From Cupriavidus sp. 2SB (GTDB taxonomy: Bacteria; Pseudomonadota; Gammaproteobacteria; Burkholderiales; Burkholderiaceae), in contig NZ_SCMX01000057.1 of assembly GCF_005503625.1 (NCBI RefSeq), forward strand, positions 1-44,043: a DNA stretch of 44,043 nt, written 5' to 3'. This document shows, in pieces, positions 25,760-35,053 of the stretch (the stretch's first letter is position 1; each line of letters opens with the position of its first letter). The notes beneath the pieces are model-generated. The model saw only the letters and a program-made list of their open reading frames with translations. It did not search any database and was not told where the DNA came from. The translations under genes and the position numbers were made by a program.

Positions 25760-28700
25760 ATGGTTACGATGAACCGCCGACAGTTCCTGAAGTTTTCAGG
25801 GGCTTCGCTGGCGGGTTCCAGCCTGGCGCTGATCGGGTTCGCGCCCGATGTGGCACTGGCCGAAGTGCGAGCCTATAAACTGGCGCGCACCACGGAAACC
25901 CGCAATACCTGCCCCTACTGCTCGGTGGCATGTGGCGTGCTGATGTACAGCCTTGGCGACAAGGCCAAGAACGCCAAGTCGAGCATCATCCACATCGAGG
26001 GCGACCCGGATCATCCGGTGAATCGCGGCACGCTTTGCCCCAAGGGTGCGGGCCTGATCGACTTCATCCACAGTCCCAACCGCTTGCAATATCCCGAGTA
26101 CCGCGCGCCGGGCTCGGACAAGTGGCAGCGCATCACGTGGGAAGACGCCATCGACCGTATTGCCAAGCTGATGAAGGCCGACCGCGACGCCAACTTCGTC
26201 GAGAAAAACGACAAGGGCGAAACGGTCAACCGCTGGCTGACCACGGGCATGCTGGCAGCGTCGGCCAGCAGCAATGAAACCGGATATATCACGCACAAGA
26301 CGATCCGCAGTCTTGGCATGCTGGGGTTCGACAACCAGGCTCGTGTCTGACATGGCCCGACGGTGGCAGGTCTTGCCCCGACGTTTGGCCGTGGAGCGAT
26401 GACGAACCATTGGGTCGACATCAAGAACGCGGACGTCATTCTGATCATGGGCGGCAATGCAGCCGAGGCACACCCGTGCGGTTTCAAATGGGTGACTGAA
26501 GCCAAGGCGCACAACAAGGCACGCCTGATCGTGGTGGACCCGCGCTTCACGCGCTCGGCGTCCGTTGCTGACCTGTACGTGCAAATCCGCACGGGCACCG
26601 ACGTGGTGTTCCTGGGCGGCGTGATCCGCTGGCTGCTGGAGCAGGACAAGATCCAGCACACCTACGTGAAGAACTACACGGACTTCACGTTCATCGTGCG
26701 CGAGGATTTCAACTTCGAGAACGGCCTGTTCTCGGGCTATGACGCCGAGCGGCGCTACTACAACAAGGCGAGCTGGGATTACGAGATCGGCGAGGACGGC
26801 TATGTGAAGTCCGATCCCACGCTGCAGCATCCGCGCTGCGTGTACAACCTGATGAAGCAGCACTACGCGCGCTATACGGCGGAGATGGTGGAACGCGTCT
26901 GTGGCACGCCGCAGGACAAGTTCCTCAAGGTCTGCGAGATGATGGCCAGCACGGCCACGCCCGACCGCGCGATGACGATGATGTACGCGCTGGGCTGGAC
27001 GCAACACTCCATCGGCTCGCAGATGATCCGCACCGGCGCCATGGTGCAGTTGCTGCTGGGCAATATCGGCGTGGCGGGCGGCGGCATGAACGCGCTGCGC
27101 GGGCACTCGAACATCCAGGGCCTGACCGATATCGGCCTGATGTCGAACCTGTTGCCGGGCTATCTGACGCTGCCGGCCGAGAGCGAGCAGGACTATCGCA
27201 AGTACATCGAGGCACGTGCCTTCAAGCCGCTGCGGCCGAACCAGCTCAGCTACTGGCAGAACGTGGAGAAATTCCACGTCAGCCTGATGAAGGCATGGTG
27301 GGGTTCGGCGGCGACGGTCGAGAACAACTGGGCATTCGAATATCTGCCCAAGCTCGACAAGCCTTATGACCTGCTTCAGGTCTTCGAGCTGATGAACGCG
27401 GGCCGCATGACGGGCTACCTCGCGCAGGGCTTCAATCCGCTTGCGGCGGCGCCGAACAAGGCCAAGCTGCTGGCGGGATTGAGCAAGCTGAAGTTCCTGG
27501 TAGTGATGGACCCGCTTGCAACGGAGACCTCCGAGTTCTGGCGCAACGCGGGCGAATCGAACGATGTCGACCCGAAGACGATCCAGACCGAAGTGTTCCG
27601 TCTTCCCACGACGTGTTTTGCCGAGGAAAACGGCTCGCTCGTGAATTCGTCGCGCTGGCTGCAATGGCATTGGCAAGGGGCCGATCCACCCGCCGAGGCA
27701 CGTTCGGACATCGAGATCATGGCCGAACTGTTCCTGAAGATCCGCCAGATGTATGTGAAGGACGGCGGCAAGTATCCGGACCCGATCGTCAACCTGTGGT
27801 GGCCGTATGCGCTGCCCGCATCGCCTACGCCTGAAGAACTGGCGAAGGAACTGTCCGGTCGCGCGCTGACGGATCTCGTCGATCCCAAGGACGCCACCAA
27901 GGTGGTGCGCAAGGCCGGCGAGCAGTTGAACAGCTTTGGCGAGTTGCAGGCCGACGGCAGCACCATCAGCGGCTGCTGGGTCTATTGCGGATCGTGGACG
28001 CAGGCCGGCAACCAGATGGCCAAGCGCGACAACAGCGACCCGACCAATATCGGCCAGACGCTGAACTGGGCGTGGTCGTGGCCGGCGAATCGCCGCGTGC
28101 TCTACAACCGTGCATCGTGCGATCCGGAGGGCAAGCCGTTCAACCCGGCGCGCAAGCTCATCGCATGGAACGGCAAGAGCTGGACCGGCTTCGACACGCC
28201 CGACTTCAAGCTCGATGAAGATCCGGCCAAGGGCATGGGGCCGTTCATCATGCAGGCCGAGGGCGTGGGCCGCTTCTTTGCGCGGCAGAACCTGGTGGAG
28301 GGACCGTTCCCCGAGCACTACGAGCCGTTCGAGAATCCGCTCGGCTACAACCCGCTCAACAAGTCGCCGCAGGCGGTGAGCAATCCGGCCGCGCGCGTGT
28401 TCAAGGGTGACTGGGCACAGTTCGGCAAGGCCGATGCGTATCCGGTCATCGCCACCACGTACCGGCTGACCGAGCACTTCCACTACTGGACCAAGCACGC
28501 GCGCATCAACGCCATTTTGCAGCCGGAACAGTTCGTGGAGATTGGCGAGGAGCTTGCCAGTCAGGTGGGCGTGAAGGCGGGAGACCGTGTGAAGGTGACA
28601 TCGACGCGCGGCTACATCAAGGCGGTGGCGCTGGTCACCAAGCGGATCAAGCCATTCAAGATCGACGGGAAGGTGGTGCACATGGTGGGTATCCCGCTGC

Positions 28701-28825
28701 ACTGGGGTTTCACCGGCATCGCCAAGCCAGGGTTCCTGGCCAACACACTGACGCCATACGTGGGCGACGGCAATACGCAGACGCCGGAGTTCAAGTCGTT
28801 CATGGTGAAGGTGGAACGGGCATAG
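25760..28825 (+). CDS. fdnG: Formate dehydrogenase-N alpha subunit, selenocysteine-containing
   Basis: A 1021-residue selenoprotein read through the in-frame TGA at 26348-26350 as selenocysteine 197 (context NQARV-U-HGPTVAGLAPTFGRGAM), matching FdnG in length and Sec position. The Tat signal is NRRQFLKFSGAS. A [4Fe-4S] ligand set CPYC...CGVL...LCPKG follows at about 51-95, then the bis-MGD molybdopterin domains. In the periplasm it oxidises formate to CO2, passing electrons to the beta subunit. AAGGAGGT (25745-25752) sits 7 nt before ATG 25760. The reading frame is clean on both sides of the TGA and a SECIS hairpin follows it, so this is neither a pseudogene nor a frameshift. First gene of fdnGHI-fdhE-selA-selB-selC. 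FdnG and FdoG cannot be separated by sequence alone. Confidence 0.97.
26348..26383 (+). promoter_or_regulatory. Bacterial SECIS element with Sec UGA codon
   Basis: UGA (26348-26350) is followed 18 nt later by loop GGTCT (26369-26373). The apical stem is GGCA/TGCC (26365-26368, 26374-26377), then a bulged T (26364), then CGG/CCG (26361-26363, 26378-26380), with a further CG/CG pair below an A-A mismatch (26358-26383). A bulged U below the apical stem and a GGUC loop at exactly this distance are the SelB-recognition features of the E. coli fdnG/fdhF SECIS. Confidence 0.93.
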
Positions 28826-28835
28826 GGAGCGAACC

Positions 28836-29813
28836 ATGGCACTACAGTCACTCGACATCGTTCGGCGATCGGCCACCACCACGCCATCGCCCAGCGCACG
28901 CCAGCCCGCCACCGGCAGCGTGGCCAAGCTGATCGACACCACGAAATGCATCGGCTGCAAGGCATGCCAGGCGGCGTGCATGGAGTGGAACGATTTGCGC
29001 GGCGAGGTGGGCACCAACGTGGGCGTCTACGACAACCCGGCGGATCTCGACGAGCATACGTGGACGCTGATGCGGTTCGCCGAGTACGAGAACCCCAACA
29101 GCGGCAACCTGGAATGGCTGATCCGCAAGGACGGCTGCATGCATTGCGAGGACCCGGGCTGCCTGAAGGCATGCCCGTCCCCGGGCGCCATCGTGCAGTA
29201 CGCCAACGGGATCGTCGATTTCCACGAGGAACACTGCATCGGCTGCGGCTACTGCATCACGGGCTGCCCGTTCAACATTCCGCGTATCTCCAAGACCGAT
29301 CACAAGGCGTACAAATGCACGCTGTGCTCGGACCGCGTGGCCGTGGGGCAGGAGCCTGCGTGCGTGAAGACATGCCCGACGGGCGCCATCGTGTTCGGCA
29401 CCAAGACCGACATGATTGCGCACGCCGAGGAACGCGTGGTCGACCTGAAATCGCGCGGCTTCCAGAAGGCCGGTCTCTACGATCCACCCGGCGTGGGTGG
29501 CACGCACGTGATGTACGTGCTGCATCACGCGGACGACCCCACGCTCTATCACAACCTGCCCGCGGACCCGCACATCAGCCCGCTGGTGAGCCTGTGGAAG
29601 GGCATCGCCAAGCCGCTGGCCGTGGCCGGCATGGCGCTGGCGGCGGTGGCCGGATTCTTCCACTACATCCGCGTGGGTCCGAACGAGACGGGGCCGGAAG
29701 ACGAAGCAGCAGCCGAAGATGAGATCGTGCGCAGCGGGCGCGACAGCCCCAAGCCGCGCGGGACACCCGATGAAGTCGTGCCACCCGAGGAGGTCCGCGA
29801 TGAGAATCGATAA
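28836..29813 (+). CDS. fdnH: Formate dehydrogenase-N beta subunit (Fe-S)
   Basis: A 325-aa iron-sulfur subunit carrying electrons from FdnG to cytochrome b. Four [4Fe-4S] cysteine groups are seen: CIGCKACQAAC, CMHCEDPGCLKAC, CIGCGYCITGC and CTLCSDRV...CVKTC (about 40-185). One membrane anchor helix near residues 262-280 (KPLAVAGMALAAVAGFF) places it at the periplasmic membrane face. A charged C-terminal tail (EDEAAAEDE...) extends beyond the usual end. It starts 10 nt after fdnG and overlaps fdnI by 14 bp. Confidence 0.96.
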   Translation: MALQSLDIVRRSATTTPSPSARQPATGSVAKLIDTTKCIGCKACQAACMEWNDLRGEVGTNVGVYDNPADLDEHTWTLMRFAEYENPNSGNLEWLIRKDGCMHCEDPGCLKACPSPGAIVQYANGIVDFHEEHCIGCGYCITGCPFNIPRISKTDHKAYKCTLCSDRVAVGQEPACVKTCPTGAIVFGTKTDMIAHAEERVVDLKSRGFQKAGLYDPPGVGGTHVMYVLHHADDPTLYHNLPADPHISPLVSLWKGIAKPLAVAGMALAAVAGFFHYIRVGPNETGPEDEAAAEDEIVRSGRDSPKPRGTPDEVVPPEEVRDENR

Positions 29814-30444
29814 GCAACGCGAAGCGTTCATCCGACGCTACTCCGCTGGAGAGCGCACGAATCACTGGATCGTGGCGCTCACGTTCATCCTGCTGGCGCT
29901 GTCCGGGCTCGCATTGTTCCACCCGTCGATGTACTGGTTGAGCAACCTGTTCGGCGGCGGCACGTGGACGCGCATCCTGCATCCGTTCATCGGTATCGTG
30001 ATGTTCCTGGCTTTCGCCATCCTGGCCGTGAAGTTCTGGCATCACAACCTGATGACGTGGTCCGACCGCGAATGGCTGCGCCATGGCCGCGAGGTACTGA
30101 ACAACCGCGAGGAAAACGTGCCCGAGGTGGGCCGCTACAACGCGGGGCAGAAGCTGCTGTTCTTCGTGATGGTGGCGTGCCTGGTGCTGTTGCTGGCCAG
30201 CGGCATCGTCATGTGGCGCGCCTACTTCGCTTTCCTGTTTCCGATCTGGGCCATCCGGCTGGCATCGGTCGTGCATGCGGTTTGCGCATTCCTGCTGATA
30301 TGCGGCATCATCGTGCACATCTATGCAGCGGTCTGGGTCAAGGGATCGGTGCAGGCCATGACGCGCGGCACGGTCACGCCGGGCTGGGCTTGGAAACATC
30401 ACCGCGCCTGGTTCCGCGAGACATTCCGGCCAGGCGACAAATAG
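29800..30444 (+). CDS. fdnI: Formate dehydrogenase-N gamma subunit (cytochrome b)
   Basis: A 214-aa membrane cytochrome b556 with four predicted helices (about 23-43, 60-80, 118-140, 153-175). Haem-ligand candidates are histidines in ERTNHWIVAL, LHPFIGIVMF, ASVVHAVCAF and IVHIYAAVWV. It reduces quinone in the inner membrane. The ATG at 29800 was chosen because GAGGAG lies at 29787-29792, giving the conserved RRYSAGERTNHW start; the longer open frame lies within fdnH. Confidence 0.95.
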   Translation: MRIDKQREAFIRRYSAGERTNHWIVALTFILLALSGLALFHPSMYWLSNLFGGGTWTRILHPFIGIVMFLAFAILAVKFWHHNLMTWSDREWLRHGREVLNNREENVPEVGRYNAGQKLLFFVMVACLVLLLASGIVMWRAYFAFLFPIWAIRLASVVHAVCAFLLICGIIVHIYAAVWVKGSVQAMTRGTVTPGWAWKHHRAWFRETFRPGDK

Positions 30445-30488
30445 CAGCGCTGCCGGTCACTCCGGGGCGCTTGCCAAAGGACGAAACG

Positions 30489-31430
30489 ATGGTGCAGCGC
30501 ATTCTGGAGCCGGCAGAAATCGAATCGATCGACCACGTTGCCATTGCGCGCGTGCGTCTGCCTGACCGCGCGGAGATCTTCGCCGCGCGGGCCGCACGGC
30601 TGCGGCAACTGGCGCCGGGCAGCGCCATTGGCCCGTACCTGCTGTTGATGGCCCACGTGGCCGACGCCCAGCACGCGGTGGCCCAGTCGCTCGACGTTCC
30701 CTTGCCATCCCACGCCGATATCGCACGCGCCACCGAGCATTGCATGCCGCTGCTCGACGCGCCCGATATCTCGCTGCGCGGGGCCGATGCGCTGTTCGCG
30801 CACATCGCGGCCCATGCCGATGCGCCGGAACTGGCCGCGCCGATAGCCCGCTTGCAGTCGATGTCCGCCGACGCGCGCCGCGCGCAACTGCAGGCGCTAC
30901 TGGGCGTCGCTTCGGCCGACAACGATGTCGAAGTGGAAGCCACGCTCGCGCCGTTCCTGATCGCCGCACTGCAACTGGATCGCACGGTACTGGCCAGCCA
31001 GTTGCGCGAGAAGGACGTGCCGATGCTCGATGTCCACACGGTGTGCCCGGTATGCGGCACGCCGCCCGTGGCGAGCATCGTTCGCATCGGTGGCCGCTAT
31101 CAGAGCCTGCGCTACCTGCACTGCGGCCACTGCGCCACGGAATGGCACATGGTGCGCGTGAAGTGCAGCCACTGTGAATCGACGGAAGGCATCTCGTACT
31201 ATGCCGTGGAAGGTCAGGGCGATGCACTCAAGGCAGAGGCCTGCGAGCCCTGCCATCACTACCGCAAGATCAGCTACATGGAGAAGGATCCATTGGCCGA
31301 GCCACTGGCGGATGACCTCGCTTCTCTCGCACTCGACGTGATGATGGGTGCCGCCGGCTTCGGACGCCCCAACGGCAATCCGCTGCTATGGCTTGCCGAT
31401 GACGACGAGGTTGCTGCCGATGAACGATAG
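30489..31430 (+). CDS. fdhE: FdhE, formate dehydrogenase maturation protein
   Basis: A 313-aa cytoplasmic protein needed for maturation of Tat-exported formate dehydrogenases; it binds the catalytic subunit and has rubredoxin-like metal sites. The four CxxC groups, CPVCGTPP, HCGHCATEW, VKCSHCES and ACEPCHHYRK, lie at about residues 182-262. It starts 44 bp after fdnI and its end overlaps selA by 11 bp. The N-terminal half is helical and less conserved, as usual for the family. Confidence 0.94.
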   Translation: MVQRILEPAEIESIDHVAIARVRLPDRAEIFAARAARLRQLAPGSAIGPYLLLMAHVADAQHAVAQSLDVPLPSHADIARATEHCMPLLDAPDISLRGADALFAHIAAHADAPELAAPIARLQSMSADARRAQLQALLGVASADNDVEVEATLAPFLIAALQLDRTVLASQLREKDVPMLDVHTVCPVCGTPPVASIVRIGGRYQSLRYLHCGHCATEWHMVRVKCSHCESTEGISYYAVEGQGDALKAEACEPCHHYRKISYMEKDPLAEPLADDLASLALDVMMGAAGFGRPNGNPLLWLADDDEVAADER

Positions 31431-32859
31431 CGTCTCGATGCCAGCGCGCCCTGCCGACCTTCCTTCGGTAGACCGGCTGCTCAACCTGCCCGCACTGCAA
31501 CCGCTACTGGAGCAGTATGGCCGCGCACCGGCCACGGCAACGCTGCGCCGGCTGCTCGATACGCTGCGTGCGCAGGCCATCGCGGGCACGCTCACGCGTC
31601 AGGCACTTGCGGAGTCTGCACTGGTGGATACGCTGACCGCGCAGCTCGCACGCGAGCATCAACCCCGCCTGCGCACTGTGATCAACCTGACCGGCACGGT
31701 GCTGCACACGAATCTGGGCCGCGCGTTGCTGCCGGACAGCGCCGTGCAAGCCGTGATGCGCGCGATGACTGCGCCGGCCAATCTCGAATTCGATCTCGAA
31801 ACCGGCGGCCGTGGGGATCGCGATGATCTGATCGCCGACCTGATCTGCTCGCTGACTGGCGCGGAGGCCGCGACCGTCGTCAACAACAACGCCGCCGCCG
31901 TGCTGTTGATGCTGAACACGCTCGCCACACGGCGCGAGGTGGTGGTGTCGCGCGGTGAATTGGTGGAGATCGGCGGCGCGTTCCGCATTCCCGACATCAT
32001 GCAGCGCGCTGGCGCGAAGCTCGTGGAGATCGGCACCACCAACCGCACGCATCCGCACGACTACGCCAATGCCATCGGTGCGCGCACGGCAATGCTGATG
32101 AAGGTGCATTGCAGCAACTACGAAATCACCGGCTTCACGCGCAGCGTGGATGTGGCCGAGGTGGTACGCATCGCGCAGCCGCATGGCACTCCGGTGGTGG
32201 TCGATCTTGGCAGCGGCACGCTGTGCGACCTCACGCGCTGGGGCCTGCCGCGCGAGACCACCGTGCGCGAGACCATCGAGGCCGGCGCCGATCTGGTGAC
32301 ATTCAGCGGTGACAAGCTGCTCGGCGGTCCGCAAGCGGGCATGATCGTGGGTCGCGCGGACCTGATCGCGAAGATCAAGAAGAACCCGCTCAAGCGCGCG
32401 CTACGCGTGGGCAAGCTCACGCTTGCGGCACTGGAGCCGGTATTGCAGTGCTATCGCGATCCGGACACGCTGGCGCAGGCATTACCCACGCTGCGGCTGT
32501 TGACACGGCAGCCCGGCGAGATGGCAGCGATGGCCGAGCGTTTATCGCCAGCGGTGCAGACTGCGCTGGGCGATGCATGGCAGGTATCCGCCGTACCCAT
32601 GGTCAGCCAGATCGGCAGCGGTGCATTGCCGGGTGGGCAGTTGCAGAGCTATGGGCTGGTGATCGGTACACGCGAAGAGGGCAAGCGCAGTGGCCGCAAG
32701 CTGCAACAGTTGGAAGCGGCGCTGCGCAGCGTGGCGCGTCCCGTGATCGGACGCATTGCCGAGCATGCGTTGTGGCTGGACCTGCGCTGCCTGGAACCCG
32801 GCGACGAAGCGGACTTCGCCGCGCAATGGCCCGCCGTGGCCGAGGCGCTGCGCCGATGA
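31420..32859 (+). CDS. selA: L-seryl-tRNA(Sec) selenium transferase
   Basis: A 479-aa PLP enzyme converting Ser-tRNA(Sec) to Sec-tRNA(Sec) with selenophosphate. The PLP lysine is K299 in TFSGDKLLGGPQAG; VINLTGTVLHTNLGRALL, EFDLETGGRGDRDD and VNNNAAAVLLML are typical SelA blocks. The start ATG at 31420 was chosen for the GACGAGG ribosome site 9 nt upstream; ATG 31438 is possible. It overlaps fdhE by 11 bp and selB by 4 bp (ATGA), making the selenocysteine genes part of the formate dehydrogenase transcript. Confidence 0.97.
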   Translation: MNDSVSMPARPADLPSVDRLLNLPALQPLLEQYGRAPATATLRRLLDTLRAQAIAGTLTRQALAESALVDTLTAQLAREHQPRLRTVINLTGTVLHTNLGRALLPDSAVQAVMRAMTAPANLEFDLETGGRGDRDDLIADLICSLTGAEAATVVNNNAAAVLLMLNTLATRREVVVSRGELVEIGGAFRIPDIMQRAGAKLVEIGTTNRTHPHDYANAIGARTAMLMKVHCSNYEITGFTRSVDVAEVVRIAQPHGTPVVVDLGSGTLCDLTRWGLPRETTVRETIEAGADLVTFSGDKLLGGPQAGMIVGRADLIAKIKKNPLKRALRVGKLTLAALEPVLQCYRDPDTLAQALPTLRLLTRQPGEMAAMAERLSPAVQTALGDAWQVSAVPMVSQIGSGALPGGQLQSYGLVIGTREEGKRSGRKLQQLEAALRSVARPVIGRIAEHALWLDLRCLEPGDEADFAAQWPAVAEALRR

Positions 32860-34763
32860 TCGTTGGCACCGCCGGCCATATCGACCATGGCAAGACCACG
32901 CTGGTGCGCGCGCTGACCGGCGTCGACACCGACCGGCTCAAGGAAGAGAAAGCACGCGGCATCTCCATCGAACTCGGCTATGCCTACACGCCGCTGCCCA
33001 ATGGCGACGTGCTCGGCTATATCGATGTGCCAGGCCATGAGAAGCTGATCCATACGATGGCTGCTGGTGCCAGCGGCATCGACCTCGCGCTACTGGTCAT
33101 CGCGGCAGACGATGGCGTCATGCCGCAGACACGCGAGCATATCGGCATCGTCGAGCGGCTGGGCGTCACGCGCGTCGTGGTGGCGCTGACCAAGGCCGAC
33201 CGTGCCGATGCGGCACGCCTGGTCACGGTGCGCGCGGACATCGACGCATTGCTCTCCTCCACACCCTACGCAGGTGCCACGCTCTTCGCCGTCAACGCCA
33301 CCGATCCGGAAGACGAAGGCGTTGCCGCGCTGCGCGCATGGTTGCACGACGCCGCGCAACATATGCCGATACGCAATGCGCGTGGCAAGTTCCGGCTCGC
33401 CGTCGATCGTGTTTTCACGCTCGCCGGACACGGCACAGTGGTGACAGGCACCGTCCTCAACGGCCGCGTCGATGTGGGCGATGTCATGGAAGTCGCGCCC
33501 GCCGGATTACCGGTGCGCGTGCGTAGCATTCATGCGCAGCAGCGCGAATCCGGCAGCGGCGTGGCCGGGCAACGCTGCGCGTTGAATCTCGCTGGCATCG
33601 ACAAAAGCGAGATCCGGCGCGGCGACTGGATCGTCGATCCCTCGTTAATGGCGCCGGTCACGCGTCTCGACGTACAGCTTTCGCTGCAAGCCGGCACCGG
33701 TACACGTCTTGGACACTGGGCGCCATTACACGTGCATCTTGGCGCGGCACACCGCATCGCCAATGTGGTGCTGCTGGAAGGCGAAACGCTGACTGCTGGC
33801 GCTACGGCGCTCGCGCAACTGGTCTTTGCATCGCCGGTCTGTGCGCTGGCGGGAGACCGCTTCATCGTGCGCAATGCGCAGGCCACGCAGACAATTGGCG
33901 GCGGCATCGTGCTCGATAACGTCGCACCGGAACGGCATCGCCGCTCTGCGCCACGGCTGGCCTGGTTGCACGCGGTGCAGCGTGTCACCGAAGGCGCGGG
34001 ATTGCTCGCACTGCTCGACCATGCGCCGCACGGCATTGACGAGAAGCGGCTGGTGCAGCTGACCGGCCTTGCAACGTGCGAATGGGAAATGGCAAATGGC
34101 ATCGCGCGCGTAGACGACACGCTGATCCTTCCCGCCTTCCTCACAGCGCAGCGCACACGCCTGGTCGATACGCTTGCTGCCTTCCATGCGCGCATGCCCG
34201 ATGAGCCCGGCCTGGCTGCGGGATCGCTGCGCCGCGTGGCATTTGCCGGTACGCCAGTACCCCATGCGCTGTGGTCCGGTCTGCTCGACATGCTGTTGCG
34301 CGAAGGTGCGCTGGAGCGGCACGGCGGATGGCTGCGCCTGCCCGGGCAGACCATCGTGTTCTCCGATGCGGAACAGACGTTGGCCGCGCGCCTGCTGCCC
34401 CGCGTGGTGGCTGGTGCGTTCGATCCACCGTGGGTGCGCGACCACGCCACAGCGCTCGATGCGCCAGAGGAACAGGTCCGCCACCTGCTGCGCAAGCTCG
34501 CGCGCCAGGGCACGGTGCACCAGGTGGTGCGCGATCTCTTCTATGACAACGACGCCATTGAAACGCTCGCCCGGATGTTCGGCACACTGGCTTCGCACGG
34601 CCGCGTGGAAGTGATTGCGTATCGCGATGCAACGGGCCTGGGCCGCAAACGCACCATCCAGATTCTGGAGTTCTTCGACCGTGCGGGATACACTCGCCGC
34701 GTGGCAAATGCCCGGATGGTGCGGCCCGACAGCGAATGGCGGCCCATGCCGAGGCAAGTCTGA
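32856..34763 (+). CDS. selB: Selenocysteine-specific elongation factor
   Basis: A 635-aa GTPase that carries Sec-tRNA(Sec) to UGA by binding the SECIS hairpin. G1 is AGHIDHGKTTL (residues 6-16), switch region RGISIELGYAY, G3 DVPGHEKLI, G4 TKAD. After EF-Tu-like domains 2-3 come C-terminal winged helices (about 470-630), with the SECIS-binding end (ATGLGRKRTIQILEFFDRAGYTRR). The start overlaps the selA stop as ATGA. It ends 9 nt before the tRNA(Sec) gene. Confidence 0.97.
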   Translation: MIVGTAGHIDHGKTTLVRALTGVDTDRLKEEKARGISIELGYAYTPLPNGDVLGYIDVPGHEKLIHTMAAGASGIDLALLVIAADDGVMPQTREHIGIVERLGVTRVVVALTKADRADAARLVTVRADIDALLSSTPYAGATLFAVNATDPEDEGVAALRAWLHDAAQHMPIRNARGKFRLAVDRVFTLAGHGTVVTGTVLNGRVDVGDVMEVAPAGLPVRVRSIHAQQRESGSGVAGQRCALNLAGIDKSEIRRGDWIVDPSLMAPVTRLDVQLSLQAGTGTRLGHWAPLHVHLGAAHRIANVVLLEGETLTAGATALAQLVFASPVCALAGDRFIVRNAQATQTIGGGIVLDNVAPERHRRSAPRLAWLHAVQRVTEGAGLLALLDHAPHGIDEKRLVQLTGLATCEWEMANGIARVDDTLILPAFLTAQRTRLVDTLAAFHARMPDEPGLAAGSLRRVAFAGTPVPHALWSGLLDMLLREGALERHGGWLRLPGQTIVFSDAEQTLAARLLPRVVAGAFDPPWVRDHATALDAPEEQVRHLLRKLARQGTVHQVVRDLFYDNDAIETLARMFGTLASHGRVEVIAYRDATGLGRKRTIQILEFFDRAGYTRRVANARMVRPDSEWRPMPRQV

Positions 34764-34772
34764 CGATCAAGA

Positions 34773-34868
34773 GGAAGGCATCCGCATCCGGTGATGCGGC
34801 CGGGCTTCAAACCCGGTTGGGGGCGCCAGACGTTCCCAGGTAGGTTCGACTCCTGCTGCTTTCCGCCA
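34773..34868 (+). tRNA. selC: tRNA-Sec (UCA anticodon)
   Basis: A 96-nt selenocysteine tRNA including the encoded GCCA end. The acceptor stem has the diagnostic 8 bp (GGAAGGCA with TGCTTTCC, one G-T). The D stem is long (CCGCATC/GATGCGG), the anticodon TCA lies at 34807-34809 in CTTCAAA, the variable arm is long (GGGGGCGCC...GTTCCC region) and the T arm reads GTAGG-TTCGACT-CCTGC. The 8+5 acceptor/T-arm layout is that of bacterial tRNA(Sec). It starts 9 nt after the selB stop, so it is probably processed from the operon transcript. Confidence 0.97.
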
Positions 34869-34875
34869 ATATTCT

Positions 34876-34927
34876 GGTTTTCTCCCCTCTGGTTTTCTCC
34901 CCTCTCCCACTTCATGGGAGAGGGGAG
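34876..34927. repeat. REP-like palindrome with tandem 15-bp duplication after selC
   Basis: GGTTTTCTCCCCTCT at 34876-34890 is repeated immediately at 34891-34905. The second copy runs into a perfect palindrome: CTCCCCTCTCCC (34897-34908), 7-nt loop, GGGAGAGGGGAG (34916-34927). This is the same family as at 9948-9978. The hairpin lies 28 nt beyond the tRNA 3' end and could block transcription beyond the sel operon. Confidence 0.9.
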
Positions 34928-35053
34928 CCAACCGCTCACCACTGTGTTTCCCACGTTCCGTTTTCGGCGCCTGTCACCTACCATGCATGAGCAGCTTATC
35001 GAGCAGCGATTGGGCAGGTTTCGGGTCCCGAACAACACACCCAGGGGAGCAAC

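Noticed and set aside
26348..26350. Stop codon splitting fdnG into two frames (apparent pseudogene or two genes)
   Set aside because: The TGA is in frame, at the known Sec position, with a SECIS hairpin, and selA, selB and selC follow.
25796..29017. 1073-residue leftward open frame
   Set aside because: It is the complement of fdnG/fdnH in GC-rich DNA, with shadow-frame composition.
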